From Saccharospirillum sp965652395 (GTDB taxonomy: Bacteria > Pseudomonadota > Gammaproteobacteria > Pseudomonadales > Natronospirillaceae), in contig CBFGUW010000002.1 in NCBI GenBank assembly GCA_965652395.1, positions 62,001 through 126,000 on the forward strand: a stretch of 64,000 nucleotides of DNA. Direction: 5' to 3'. The notes beneath the pieces are model-generated. The model had not been told where the DNA came from. It did no database searches and saw only the letters and a list, made by a program, of their open reading frames with translations. The translations under genes were made by a program, and so were the position numbers. Positions 9,091-18,082 of the stretch are shown here, one piece after another. Positions within the stretch are counted from its first letter, which is position 1; each line of letters opens with the position of its first letter.

Positions 9091-9324
9091 ATGTCTGAGC
9101 AGAAAACTCCGGACTTCGAAAGCAAGATGGAAGCCCTGGAAACCTTGGTGGAGCGCCTGGAATCGGGCGAGTTGTCGCTGGATGACGCCATGAAAACCTT
9201 CGAACAGGGCATTAAACTGACCCGTGAATGCCAGTCGGCGCTCGATGCCGCCGAGCAAAAAGTACAGGTATTGCTCGGCCAGGCCGGTGACGAACACCTG
9301 GAGCCCTTTACTCCCGAAAAGTGA
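9091..9324 (+). CDS. xseB: Exodeoxyribonuclease VII small subunit
   Basis: Small subunit of exonuclease VII, which degrades single-stranded DNA with the XseA subunit. The 77 residues have the family pattern: FESKMEALETLVERLESGEL followed by SLDDAMKTFEQGIKLTRECQ and ALDAAEQKVQVL. An AGGAA ribosome site precedes the ATG. It is first in the conserved xseB-ispA-dxs arrangement. Confidence 0.95.
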   Translation: MSEQKTPDFESKMEALETLVERLESGELSLDDAMKTFEQGIKLTRECQSALDAAEQKVQVLLGQAGDEHLEPFTPEK

Positions 9325-9335
9325 GCCCTCCCTGA

Positions 9336-10217
9336 ATGAATCTTGAGCGCTTCCAGGACGATACCCGTCGACGGCTGGAACGGCACCTGGATGATCTGAC
9401 GTTGTCCGCGCCTTCGGAACGATTACGGGCGGCCATGCGATATTCCCTGCTCGACGGCGGTAAACGGCTGCGGCCGTTGCTGGTTCGGGCGGCGGCCCAG
9501 AGCTTGAAGGTGGACAGCGATCAATGGCTGTACCCCGCCGCCGCTTTGGAGATGGTGCATGCCTACAGCCTGATCCACGACGACCTCCCGGCCATGGACA
9601 ACGACGATCTGCGTCGGGGTCGACCAACCAACCATAGGGCATTCGATGAAGCCACCGCCATTCTCGCGGGAGACGCCCTCCAGGCGCTGGCATTCGAGCA
9701 CCTGACCCAAACGCCGGACCTCTCCGACAGCACCCGTCTCAAAATGGTGCGGATTCTGGCCCGCCAGGCGGGACAACAGGGTATGGTGGGCGGTCAGATG
9801 CTTGACCTTCAAGCCGAAGGCCGGGATCTGGACGAGACCGAATTGGCCTCGATTCATCGGCTCAAGACCGGCGCCCTGATCGAATCGGCCCTGCAATTGG
9901 GCGCCCTTTGTGCGCCGGGGTTGGATGAAGCCAGCCTGGAGCCATTCACCACCTACGGTCAGGCTTTGGGGCTCGCCTTTCAGATTACCGACGACATTCT
10001 GGATGTGACCACCGACACCGCCACCCTGGGCAAACCTCAGGGCAGCGACGTGGCACGTAACAAATCCACCTACGTGCGTCTACTGGGGCTGGAGGGTGCG
10101 CGGGCCCAGGCATTACACCAGGTGAACACCGCCAAGACCGCCCTGGCATCACTGGCCATCGACACGGACAGCCCCTTACACTGGCTGGCCGACTACGTGC
10201 TCGCTCGGGATCATTGA
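9336..10217 (+). CDS. ispA: Farnesyl diphosphate synthase (geranyltranstransferase)
   Basis: Condenses dimethylallyl and geranyl diphosphate with isopentenyl diphosphate to give farnesyl diphosphate. The 293 residues carry the first Asp-rich motif DDLPAMD (residues 82-88), the GGKRLRP substrate motif at 41-47 and the second Asp-rich motif DDILD. It starts 11 bases after xseB and is followed by dxs, so precursor supply and chain elongation are co-expressed. Confidence 0.96.
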   Translation: MNLERFQDDTRRRLERHLDDLTLSAPSERLRAAMRYSLLDGGKRLRPLLVRAAAQSLKVDSDQWLYPAAALEMVHAYSLIHDDLPAMDNDDLRRGRPTNHRAFDEATAILAGDALQALAFEHLTQTPDLSDSTRLKMVRILARQAGQQGMVGGQMLDLQAEGRDLDETELASIHRLKTGALIESALQLGALCAPGLDEASLEPFTTYGQALGLAFQITDDILDVTTDTATLGKPQGSDVARNKSTYVRLLGLEGARAQALHQVNTAKTALASLAIDTDSPLHWLADYVLARDH

Positions 10218-10427
10218 CGCGAGACAATCGCTGACAGCCCCTGTTTTGGGTAAACTGTGCGGTTTCAGCACCCCGGCCAATCACTTGGCCGTTCTGTTCC
10301 AACGACTTTTTTATGAGCGGTTCAGCCCGGTTTCAGATCGTCCCTTATCCGTTTGGCTGACCGAACAACGATAAACCGAATAACCATGGGTACCGGGACG
10401 GGCCCTTTGGCAGGTACGCTCATTCGC

Positions 10428-12317
10428 ATGAAGGTTTTCACACACATCCCGAAAGCTCGGCCGACGACACCTTTGCTCGACAGCATCGACACCCCGGCCG
10501 ATCTGCGTCGGTTGTCGGTGTCCGAACTGCCGGAACTGGCCGACGAGTTGCGGGAGTATTTGCTGTACACAGTCGGCCAGTCCGGCGGGCATTTTGGCGC
10601 CGGGTTGGGCGTTGTCGAACTGACAGTCGCCCTGCATTACGTCTATGAAACCCCGAACGAACGGCTGGTGTGGGATGTCGGTCATCAGGCGTATCCCCAT
10701 AAAATTCTCACCGGCCGCCGGGAAAAAATGCCCACCATTCGTCAGGGTGGCGGTCTGGCCGCCTTCCCCGCACGCCAGGAGAGTGAATACGACACCTTTG
10801 GTGTGGGCCATTCCAGCACCTCCATTTCAGCCGCTCTGGGCATGTCCATCGCGGATCGGCTGGTGGGCCGGGCACGGCAATCGGTCGCTATCATCGGCGA
10901 CGGTGCCCTGACTGCGGGCATGGCGTTCGAAGCACTGAACCATGCCGGGCATGACGGCGCCGATCTGTTGGTGGTTCTGAACGACAACGACATGTCGATT
11001 TCGGAAAACGTCGGCGCGCTGTCGAAGGCGTTCTCCCGCGTGTTCGCCTCCAAAACCTACAGCCACATGCGTGAGAACAGCAAAAAAGTGCTGCAGAACC
11101 TGCCCCCCATGCTGGAATTCGCCCGCAAGGCTGAAGAACACATGAAAGGCATGGTCTCGCCGGGCACCCTGTTCGAAGAATTGGGTTTCAACTATGTCGG
11201 CCCGATCGACGGCCATGATGTTGTCGAGCTGGTGCATACCCTCAGAAATTTGCGCTCCTTCAAAGGCCCACAGTTTCTGCATATCGCCACCCAAAAGGGC
11301 AAAGGGTTCACTCCCGCTGAAAACGAGCCGATCAAATACCACGCCATCACCAAAATCGAACGGGAAGACACCGCCCCGGCTCCGAAAAAACCCAGCGGTC
11401 CAAAATACTCCAACGTTTTCGGGCAATGGCTGTGCGACATGGCCACTCACGACCAACGTCTGGTGGGCATTACACCAGCCATGCGCGAAGGCTCGGATCT
11501 GGTGAAGTTTTCCGAGCAATTTCCGGAAAGATACATTGACGTCGCCATCGCCGAGCAACATGCCGTTACCTTGGCGGCTGGCCTGGCCTGTGACGGCGCC
11601 AAACCCGTGGTCGCCATCTATTCCACCTTCCTGCAGCGCGCCTACGACCAATTGATTCACGATGTCGCACTGCAGAATCTGGATGTCCTGTTCGCGATCG
11701 ATCGCGCCGGGCTGGTCGGAGAAGACGGCCCAACTCACGCGGGGAGTTTCGATCTGACCTATCTACGCTGCGTTCCCAACATGGTGGTCATGGCGCCGAA
11801 GGACGAAAACGAATGCCGCCAAATGCTCACCACCGGCTACCGCCATGAAGGCCCGGCCGCCGTGCGCTATCCGCGTGGCACCGGTCCGGGAACGCCAATC
11901 GACCCTGAACTGATCGACCTGCCCATCGGCAAGGCCGAGCCCCTGCTGGAAGGCCGGAAAGTCGCCATTCTGGCCTTTGGTAGTCTTGTACCCGCCGCCA
12001 TCGAGGCAGGCAAAGCTCTGAACGCCACCGTCGTCAACATGCGCTTCATCAAACCTCTGGATGTCGACTTGGTCGTCGAGATGGCGGACAAGCATGACCT
12101 GCTGGTCACGGTGGAAGAAAACGCCATCATGGGCGGCGCCGGTTCCGCTGTCAGTGAAGCCTTACATGCACAGGGTATTAACCTACCCATGCTGCAGCTC
12201 GGCCTGCCGGATACCTACATAGAACACGGCAAACCGGCGGATATGCTGGCCGGTGTAGGATTGGATGCCGCTGGAGTTCAACGTGCTATCGAAGCCCGGC
12301 TCGCCGAGATGGATTGA
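10428..12317 (+). CDS. dxs: 1-deoxy-D-xylulose-5-phosphate synthase
   Basis: Thiamine-diphosphate enzyme joining pyruvate and glyceraldehyde 3-phosphate, the first step of the MEP isoprenoid pathway. WDVGHQAYPHKILTGRR, GHSSTSIS, IGDGALTAGMAFEAL and NDNDMSIS (cofactor binding) and the transketolase-like block from IAEQHAVTLAAG to DRAGLVG are all seen. I chose ATG 10428 (629 residues) because the 25 codons before it, back to a possible start at 10353, do not resemble the family N-terminus; ATG 10386 is another option. The 210 bases after ispA hold no other gene, so dxs may have its own promoter. Confidence 0.95.
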   Translation: MKVFTHIPKARPTTPLLDSIDTPADLRRLSVSELPELADELREYLLYTVGQSGGHFGAGLGVVELTVALHYVYETPNERLVWDVGHQAYPHKILTGRREKMPTIRQGGGLAAFPARQESEYDTFGVGHSSTSISAALGMSIADRLVGRARQSVAIIGDGALTAGMAFEALNHAGHDGADLLVVLNDNDMSISENVGALSKAFSRVFASKTYSHMRENSKKVLQNLPPMLEFARKAEEHMKGMVSPGTLFEELGFNYVGPIDGHDVVELVHTLRNLRSFKGPQFLHIATQKGKGFTPAENEPIKYHAITKIEREDTAPAPKKPSGPKYSNVFGQWLCDMATHDQRLVGITPAMREGSDLVKFSEQFPERYIDVAIAEQHAVTLAAGLACDGAKPVVAIYSTFLQRAYDQLIHDVALQNLDVLFAIDRAGLVGEDGPTHAGSFDLTYLRCVPNMVVMAPKDENECRQMLTTGYRHEGPAAVRYPRGTGPGTPIDPELIDLPIGKAEPLLEGRKVAILAFGSLVPAAIEAGKALNATVVNMRFIKPLDVDLVVEMADKHDLLVTVEENAIMGGAGSAVSEALHAQGINLPMLQLGLPDTYIEHGKPADMLAGVGLDAAGVQRAIEARLAEMD

Positions 12318-12321
12318 CATA

Positions 12322-12395
12322 GGGAGATGCTTGACGGAAGACGCTGAACGCAAGTTCTAAACAGCGCCTCCCGTCTCCCATCCAGCGTCTCCCAT
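12322..12395. repeat. Degenerate relative of the GGGAGACGCT hairpin
   Basis: Several GGGAGACG/CGTCTCCC units in both orientations lie just downstream of dxs, including CTCCCGTCTCCCATCCAGCG. They resemble the perfect inverted repeat at 6975-7012 with its upstream GGGAGACGGGAGACGCT. The rest of the spacer up to 12488 shows nothing else. Confidence 0.6.
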
Positions 12396-12488
12396 TCCGC
12401 ATATATTCCATTTTGAGACCTCAATCGCATTCGTATTCCCCCGGTTATCGGCTAAACTGACCGCTCGGACTAACCAAGGGATTCAATC

Positions 12489-12869
12489 ATGAATCAGGGA
12501 CTCTCTACCTATCAGCAGCAAGTGGAAGAGTGGCGGGAGAGACTCTCGGCCAAGTCCGGTGCCCAAGAGGAGACTCCTTTCGGCCCCGAGGCTCTCGTTT
12601 ATAAGGTCGCCGGTAAAATGTTCGCACTGATCAGCCTGGGGGAAAGGTTGCGACTGAACCTGAAGTGCGATCCGCAGGAAGCGATGATTCTGCGGGAGAC
12701 ATTTACCGCCGTTACTCCCGGATATCACATGAACAAGAAACATTGGAACAGTATCGACCTGCTGGCCGGGCTGGATACTGCGTTGATACAGGGCTGGGTG
12801 GATGACTCCTACGACCTGGTCACCGCCAAGCTGCCCAAAAAGGTTCAGGCTCACCTTACTGGGGCCTGA
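12489..12869 (+). CDS. YjbR/MmcQ-like protein (DUF419)
   Basis: A 126-residue protein with the signature of the CyaY-fold YjbR/MmcQ family: GPEALVYKVAGKMFALISL near residue 32, LNLKCDPQEAMILRE near 56, and a closing HMNKKHWNSIDL near 79. The family has a double-wing DNA-binding-like fold but no settled function. It starts 21 bases before a GST-type gene on the same strand, so the two are probably co-transcribed. Confidence 0.82.
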   Translation: MNQGLSTYQQQVEEWRERLSAKSGAQEETPFGPEALVYKVAGKMFALISLGERLRLNLKCDPQEAMILRETFTAVTPGYHMNKKHWNSIDLLAGLDTALIQGWVDDSYDLVTAKLPKKVQAHLTGA

Positions 12870-12889
12870 ACATCCGCCAAGGAGGACTT

Positions 12890-13546
12890 ATGAATAACCT
12901 GTCACTCGTCATCGGCAACAAGAATTATTCCAGCTGGTCGTTGCGGTCCTGGCTGTTGCTACGCCACTTCCAGATCCATTTCCGGGAAGTCAAAATTCCG
13001 TTGTACTCCGCGGAGACCAAAGCATTGCTGGCCCGCCATTCGCCTTCGGGCAAGGTGCCGGTTCTCGACATTGGCACCACCCTGATCTGGGATTCGCTGG
13101 CCATCGCCGAGACTGTCAATGAGCTCTACCTGGAAGGTTCCGGATGGCCGCGTAAGCCCGACCTGCGAGCGCTGGGCCGCTCCGCCTGCGCCGAGATGCA
13201 TTCGGGCTTCAACCATTTGCGATCAAACATGCCGATGAACTGCCGCCGCCGGGTCAAGGGCTTCCAACCAGACGCCGCCACCCAGGCCGATATCGACCGT
13301 ATGAACACCCTGCTGGGGGAATGCCTGGAACGTTCCGGCGGCCCTTTCCTTCTTGGGCGTTTTTCAATCGCCGATGCTTTTTTTGCTCCTGTGGCCAGCC
13401 GTTATGTCACCTACGGAATCGAGGTTCCGGCACCAATTGGCGCCTGGATGGACAAGCTCGCCAGTCTTGAGGCTATGCAGGAATGGCTCTTGGAAGCGGA
13501 AGCTGAGCCGGAGGTAATCGAAGAAGCCGAAGTGGCGGATCGTTGA
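12890..13546 (+). CDS. Glutathione S-transferase family protein
   Basis: A 218-residue protein with an N-terminal thioredoxin-like domain (NKNYSSWSLRSWLLLRH near residue 10 and SGKVPVLDIG near 53, the conserved cis-Pro region) and a helical C-terminal half. SSWSLR suggests a serine-type active site. Substrate unknown. An excellent ribosome site (AAGGAGG) precedes the ATG. It ends 7 bases from the convergent PilZ gene. Confidence 0.88.
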   Translation: MNNLSLVIGNKNYSSWSLRSWLLLRHFQIHFREVKIPLYSAETKALLARHSPSGKVPVLDIGTTLIWDSLAIAETVNELYLEGSGWPRKPDLRALGRSACAEMHSGFNHLRSNMPMNCRRRVKGFQPDAATQADIDRMNTLLGECLERSGGPFLLGRFSIADAFFAPVASRYVTYGIEVPAPIGAWMDKLASLEAMQEWLLEAEAEPEVIEEAEVADR

Positions 13547-13553
13547 CGGACAT

Positions 13554-13886
13554 TCAAACGTGGTGCTTTAAATAACGCCGCATGACCTCAGCGTACTCTT
13601 CATCACGACTGATGGCCTGCACCCCCACCACCGTCTCCCGTCCGCCGGAGCGGAAGGTGGTGTAGGCCACTTGCCCCACAAAACAGCAGTGCTGTTTTTT
13701 CCCATCAAAAAAAGCGTTTACGCAGACCAGTACTTTCTCACCTTTTTTCAGACAGGCATCCGTGGTGAATTGGATACCGTTGGCGCTGACATTGGTGGAC
13801 CGCGCATTAACCTTTGTTTTATCAGCCTTGACCACAACCACAGACCAAAAGGCCTTGGCCCTCCCCTCACTACGCCGCTCTGACAT
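13554..13886 (-). CDS. PilZ-domain protein, putative c-di-GMP receptor
   Basis: A single-domain protein of about 110 residues. ERRSEGRAKAF near the start and STNVSANGIQF about 20 residues later match the two halves of the PilZ c-di-GMP site (RxxxR and [DN]xSxxG). An upstream in-frame ATG at 13904 adds six residues; I prefer 13886 because MSERRSEGR begins like other PilZ proteins. It probably reports c-di-GMP to motility or surface functions. The window also holds a stator and an MshE-type ATPase that bind or respond to this messenger in other species; a direct link is inference. Confidence 0.82.
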   Translation of the reverse strand: MSERRSEGRAKAFWSVVVVKADKTKVNARSTNVSANGIQFTTDACLKKGEKVLVCVNAFFDGKKQHCCFVGQVAYTTFRSGGRETVVGVQAISRDEEYAEVMRRYLKHHV

Positions 13887-14015
13887 GGCTACTACTCTTA
13901 GCATCGGGAACTGTCATTCAGTTTAGTTCGTGAACGACCCGCCGGTGGAAAAAGCTGCCAGAACTTCTTTAAAAATTGTTAAGCTAACCAATCGGACAAC
14001 TTCCAGGACTGCGCT

Positions 14016-14843
14016 ATGTTGACTACCGAACAACTGAATTCTTTTAAAGAAGATGGCTATCTGCTGTTACCGGACATCGTTGATGAGAGCGAGCGACAGG
14101 CGCTGATAGATCGGTCTTACGGCATCATCGAGGAGGCCAATCTGGACCAGACCAGCCGCTTTTCCACCACCGACCGGGCACAAATCAATCACGATTATTT
14201 TCTGGGTTCGGCTGAAACCGTGCGTTGTTTTTTCGAGGAGGGTGCGTTCGACACATCCGGCAGGTTGCAGCAGCCCAGAGCGCAGTCAATCAACAAAATC
14301 GGCCATGCGCTGCATGATCATGAGCCCTTGTTCAACCGCTTCGCGCGACGCGCCGACTTCAGCGAACTAGCCCGCGACCTGGGGCACGCCCAACCCGCCC
14401 TGTATCAAACCATGGTGATTTTTAAACAACCGCGCATCGGCGGCGAAGTCACTTGGCACCAGGACGCGACGTTCTTTTACACCGAGCCGACCAGTGTTAT
14501 TACCTACTGGTTTGCGCTGGAAGATGCCACCCTCGAAAACGGCTGCCTTTGGGTCGAGCCGGGCGGTCACAAAGGCCCGCTGCGAGAGCGGTACTTCTGT
14601 GAAAACGGGGAATTGCGAATGGAAACGCTCAACGACATGCCCTGGCCGGGCGACCACGGCACGCCCATGCCGGTGAAAGCCGGCAGCCTGCTGATATTTC
14701 ACGGCCACCTTCCCCATTACAGCGCGCCCAACCGCTCAACCAGATCCCGTTTGGCGCTGACGTTTCATGTGGTGGACGCCGCCACTGACTACGCCACTGA
14801 AAACTGGCTGCAGCGTCCAAATCTTGGGGAGTTTCACCTGTAA
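14016..14843 (+). CDS. Phytanoyl-CoA dioxygenase (PhyH) family protein
   Basis: Predicted Fe(II)/2-oxoglutarate dioxygenase of 275 residues. WHQDATFFY near residue 148 provides the HxD iron ligands, HGHLPHYSAPN near residue 229 the distal His, and RSRLALTFH the Arg expected to bind 2-oxoglutarate. The N-terminal FKEDGYLLLPDIVD is typical of PhyH proteins. Substrates in this family range from lipids to ectoine and antibiotics, and nothing nearby indicates which applies. It stands alone between two minus-strand genes. Confidence 0.87.
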   Translation: MLTTEQLNSFKEDGYLLLPDIVDESERQALIDRSYGIIEEANLDQTSRFSTTDRAQINHDYFLGSAETVRCFFEEGAFDTSGRLQQPRAQSINKIGHALHDHEPLFNRFARRADFSELARDLGHAQPALYQTMVIFKQPRIGGEVTWHQDATFFYTEPTSVITYWFALEDATLENGCLWVEPGGHKGPLRERYFCENGELRMETLNDMPWPGDHGTPMPVKAGSLLIFHGHLPHYSAPNRSTRSRLALTFHVVDAATDYATENWLQRPNLGEFHL

Positions 14844-14863
14844 CCGGGATCGAACCGCCCGGC

Positions 14864-15301
14864 TTACTCTCCGATATCCTCATTCCAAAGCTCGGGGCGG
14901 CCTGCGATAAACCGCTCCATGAGGGCTATACAGTCTTCATTTTGAACGACTTCGACCTCAACGCCCCGGCTCTTCAACAGTTCCTCCTCCCCCATAAACG
15001 TCTTGTTCTCGCCAATCACCACCTTGGGGATGCCATACAACAGAATGGCCCCGGTACACATCGGGCAAGGCGACAGGGTGGTGTACAACACCGAATCCCG
15101 ATAGACGGAAGCCGGTTGACGCCCGGCGTTTTCCAGGGCGTCCATTTCGCCATGCAGGACCACAGAACCGCTCTGCACCCGGCGGTTGTGACCGCGACCA
15201 ATGATCACCCCCTTGTGTACCAATACCGAGCCGATAGGAATACCGCCTTCCCGAGCACCCAGTTCAGCCTCTTCCAACGCGGCCTGTAAGCATAAGTCCA
15301 T
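14864..15301 (-). CDS. Cytosine deaminase, yeast Fcy1-like
   Basis: Zinc-dependent deaminase of 145 residues. HGEMDALENAGR (zinc His plus catalytic Glu) and TTLSPCPMCTGAILLYGIPK (two Cys ligands) are intact. The C-terminal ERFIAGRPELWNEDIGE closely follows the end of the yeast cytosine deaminase Fcy1 as I remember it, and unlike E. coli CodA there is no amidohydrolase barrel. It probably converts cytosine to uracil in pyrimidine salvage. A GGAGGT ribosome site precedes the ATG. It is followed by a YbhB-type gene's promoter side on the same strand and may be its operon partner. Confidence 0.88.
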   Translation of the reverse strand: MDLCLQAALEEAELGAREGGIPIGSVLVHKGVIIGRGHNRRVQSGSVVLHGEMDALENAGRQPASVYRDSVLYTTLSPCPMCTGAILLYGIPKVVIGENKTFMGEEELLKSRGVEVEVVQNEDCIALMERFIAGRPELWNEDIGE

Positions 15302-15323
15302 GGTGACCTCCCTCTATTTATTG

Positions 15324-15803
15324 TCAGTCTCGCTGATAAGTCCCCACCAGGCGATTCATACCAATCACATGAGGCTCCACAGCTTCCAACAGTTGCCAGA
15401 GCGACATGCCCTTGTCCAGTTTCAGATCGGTATCCAGCGCCAAGACCCAGAAATAATAGCGATGCACTCCGTGGCCTTCCGGCGGCATCGGGCCGCCGTA
15501 ACCGACTTTTCCAAAATTGTTCTTGCCGGGGGTGCCCAGCTCGGTTCCCTCCTCCAACGAAGTAGTGGAGGCGGGAAGGTTATACAGCACCCAATGCACG
15601 AAACCATAGGTACCGTTGGACGAAATGAGGGGGGCATCCGGGTCGTGACACAGCACGGCCAGCGACTGAGTACCCTCTGGGATGTTGCTCCAGTTCAAAG
15701 CCGGAGAGACATCCTCCCCTTCACCCGAGTATTTTTTGGGAATGGACCCGCCATCATCAAAGGCCGGGCTGGTCAAGGTGATTTCAGATAACGCGAACGG
15801 CAT
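15324..15803 (-). CDS. YbhB/YbcL family Raf-kinase-inhibitor-like protein
   Basis: PEBP-fold protein of 159 residues. LTSPAFDDGGSIPKKYSGEG, the DPDAP ligand motif, FVHWVLYNLP and GHGVHRYYFWVLALD are the family hallmarks. ATG 15803 is chosen because a strong AGGAGG lies seven bases ahead; an earlier in-frame start at 15854 has none. Cytoplasmic, function unknown in bacteria. It precedes the cytosine deaminase gene by 22 bases on the same strand, so they are likely co-transcribed. Confidence 0.9.
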   Translation of the reverse strand: MPFALSEITLTSPAFDDGGSIPKKYSGEGEDVSPALNWSNIPEGTQSLAVLCHDPDAPLISSNGTYGFVHWVLYNLPASTTSLEEGTELGTPGKNNFGKVGYGGPMPPEGHGVHRYYFWVLALDTDLKLDKGMSLWQLLEAVEPHVIGMNRLVGTYQRD

Positions 15804-15900
15804 GGCAGACCTCCTGGATTTTTTATATGAGTCTACCGTTTCAGCATAGCCCAACTACCGGCCGTGAAGTCAATCAGATCATTGGCGGGTTGTTAACGGG

Positions 15901-17364
15901 TTATAAGCCTGGAAGCGTATAAATCAACGGTAATTGAATCCGAACCACCAACCCACCCTGGGGATGGTTCTCCAACACCAAGTCGCCCCCATGCCCGTGA
16001 ATAATGCTCTGGGCGATACCCAAGCCCAGGCCCATGCCCCCTGCATTCATGGTTTTTCCGTGATCCAGGCGGGTATAGGGGTTGAACAGCGCCTCGGGAT
16101 TGTCGGTTTGCAGGCCGGGGCCATAATCCCGAATGATGATGACCACCTGATCGCCTTCTGTGCCCAACCTGACATCAGCGCGTTGACCGTATTGAATGGC
16201 ATTTTCGATCAGGTTGGTGAGGCATCGTTTCAGGGCCAGGGGTTTGCCGATGTATTGGGCATCCTGTTCGATCCGGACCGAAACACTCTGATCCGCCAGT
16301 TGTTTTTCATGGGCGATTTTTTGCAACAGCGCACCCAGGTCCACCGGCGTTGGCTCTTCATGGATGTCTGAATCCCGCACGGTTTGCAGAGCGCCCTTCA
16401 CCATCATTTCCAGCTCTTCCAGGTCTTCGTCGAGCGAAGCCCGCAACGCGTCATCATCTATCATTTCCGCCTGCAGACGCAGGCGGGTTATCGGTGTTCT
16501 CAGGTCGTGCGAGATGGCGGCAAACAGCCGCTCCCGATCGTTCAGGTAGCGTTGAATGCGCAGTTTCATGGCCTGGAAGGCTTCGGCGGTCGCGTCCAAC
16601 TCACGCATACCGGAGGCCTGAACCGGTGCCAACTCCAAGCCCCGGCCAAACGCATCCGCCGCTTCGGAAAGGCGCCGCAGAGGCCTTGTCTGCCAACGCA
16701 CGAACAAAAAACATAACACGCCCACCACCAACAGGGTAGCACCGAGAGACCACCACCGGTCCCGCGTGAGAACACGGTTTTTGTCCAGCAGATAGGGGTC
16801 CGGCAGGAGAGTGGCCAGATACAGCCATTGGCCGTTATTCAAACTCACCTGGGTGGTGAGAATGGGTGCGGGGTCCGGTTCCAGGATCAGGCTTTGCCGA
16901 ATCCACCGTACCGGGATGTCGGCAATGGGAATGCGTTCGTCATAAACCCGAACCTGGTCCGGCATCGATAACCCCAGTTCAAGCGTGACACCGTCCAGTT
17001 CGTCGTTCAATTGGGTGTGGATCGCCTCCAACAGCGGCTCCCTCAGCGGAGCGTCCACTTCCTGAGTCATGGGCACCCGCATCTTGTTCACACTCATGAA
17101 CAGACGACTGCCACCGACTTCCCGCTGCTGGTCAATGACTATGGGGCGAACGTTATCCGGTAGCGCCAGAAAATAACGGATCGTGGCCGAAAGCGAAGTG
17201 GCCAGATATTGGGCGTTTTTCTCCATGCGCTGGCGGCTGTCACTGTCGAGCTGTCCGGCCCAGATCAGGCTGGTGAGGATCTGCGCCAAGGTGATACCGG
17301 TCAACATCACCAGCAACAGCCGCCCGAATAATGACCGGGGTAACCATCGCTTAAGGCCGGTCAT
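15901..17364 (-). CDS. Sensor histidine kinase (EnvZ/GtrS-like)
   Basis: Inner-membrane kinase of about 487 residues. A first membrane helix (about 10-35) is followed by a periplasmic domain of some 150 residues, a second helix (WWSLGATLLVVGVLCFLFV, about 205-225), a HAMP linker, an H-box (FAAISHDLRTPITRLRL) and an ATPase domain with N-box (NLIENAIQYG), DYGPGL and GMGLGLGIA. The start at 17364 overlaps the end of the response-regulator gene by 14 bases; an earlier in-frame start at 17394 would overlap more. It forms an operon with the regulator and a solute-binding protein, so the signal is probably a sugar-loaded binding protein. Confidence 0.92.
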   Translation of the reverse strand: MTGLKRWLPRSLFGRLLLVMLTGITLAQILTSLIWAGQLDSDSRQRMEKNAQYLATSLSATIRYFLALPDNVRPIVIDQQREVGGSRLFMSVNKMRVPMTQEVDAPLREPLLEAIHTQLNDELDGVTLELGLSMPDQVRVYDERIPIADIPVRWIRQSLILEPDPAPILTTQVSLNNGQWLYLATLLPDPYLLDKNRVLTRDRWWSLGATLLVVGVLCFLFVRWQTRPLRRLSEAADAFGRGLELAPVQASGMRELDATAEAFQAMKLRIQRYLNDRERLFAAISHDLRTPITRLRLQAEMIDDDALRASLDEDLEELEMMVKGALQTVRDSDIHEEPTPVDLGALLQKIAHEKQLADQSVSVRIEQDAQYIGKPLALKRCLTNLIENAIQYGQRADVRLGTEGDQVVIIIRDYGPGLQTDNPEALFNPYTRLDHGKTMNAGGMGLGLGIAQSIIHGHGGDLVLENHPQGGLVVRIQLPLIYTLPGL

Positions 17365-18082
17365 GCACCCGCTCCACTTCGGCGGTGAATACATAGCCCT
17401 GGCCTCTGATGGTCTTGATCAGTTGACCGGTCCGGCCATCGTCACCCAAACGGGTGCGCAGGCGGCTGATTTGAACATCCAGATAGCGATCCAGCGGGCC
17501 CAGATCCCGCCCTCGGGTGGCCTTCATTAAAAAACTGCGGGACAGTACTTCACCGCTATGGTCTAAAAACAGTTTCAGCAACTGAAAATCCGCACCGCTG
17601 ATGGTTTCGGGTTCGGTGCCGTTGCAGCTTAGGGTTCGCTCGAGTGTATCGAGGTAATGTCGGCTAAAGCGATAATAGCGGCCGCCTTCCGAAACCGACG
17701 CCGCCGTGGGTTCGTAGCGGCGGTGAATGGCTTTGATACGCGCCAGCAACTCCCGTGGGCTGAAGGGTTTTGCGATGTAATCGTCAGCCCCCATTTCAAG
17801 ACCCACCACCCGGTCAGTTTCCTCCGCGTTCGCGGTCAGCATGATGATGGGAACATCCGATACCGAGCGGATCTTCTGACATACGCTGAAGCCGTCCTGA
17901 CCAGGCAGCATGATATCCAACACTACCAGGGATATATCGGCCGAGGCGTCGCGGAACTCCGACAGAAAGGATTCGCCGTCCGCTGCCACCGTCACCCGGT
18001 AATTGTTCTTTTCGAGATAACTTTTCAGCAGCTCTCTAATTTTGTAATCGTCGTCTACCACGACAATGCGTTTTTGCGTCAT
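17351..18082 (-). CDS. OmpR-family response regulator (GltR-like)
   Basis: A 243-residue regulator: an N-terminal receiver with VVVDDD, phospho-acceptor Asp in LVVLDIMLPGQDG, and the LTAN and K-P (YIAKPFSP) switch residues, followed by a winged-helix DNA-binding domain ending IKTIRGQGYVF. Its ATG overlaps the TAA of the upstream solute-binding protein gene (TAATG), and its end overlaps the kinase start. It most likely controls the divergent sugar transporter operon, as GltR does for glucose uptake in Pseudomonas; the target is inferred from position. Confidence 0.92.
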   Translation of the reverse strand: MTQKRIVVVDDDYKIRELLKSYLEKNNYRVTVAADGESFLSEFRDASADISLVVLDIMLPGQDGFSVCQKIRSVSDVPIIMLTANAEETDRVVGLEMGADDYIAKPFSPRELLARIKAIHRRYEPTAASVSEGGRYYRFSRHYLDTLERTLSCNGTEPETISGADFQLLKLFLDHSGEVLSRSFLMKATRGRDLGPLDRYLDVQISRLRTRLGDDGRTGQLIKTIRGQGYVFTAEVERVHDRP

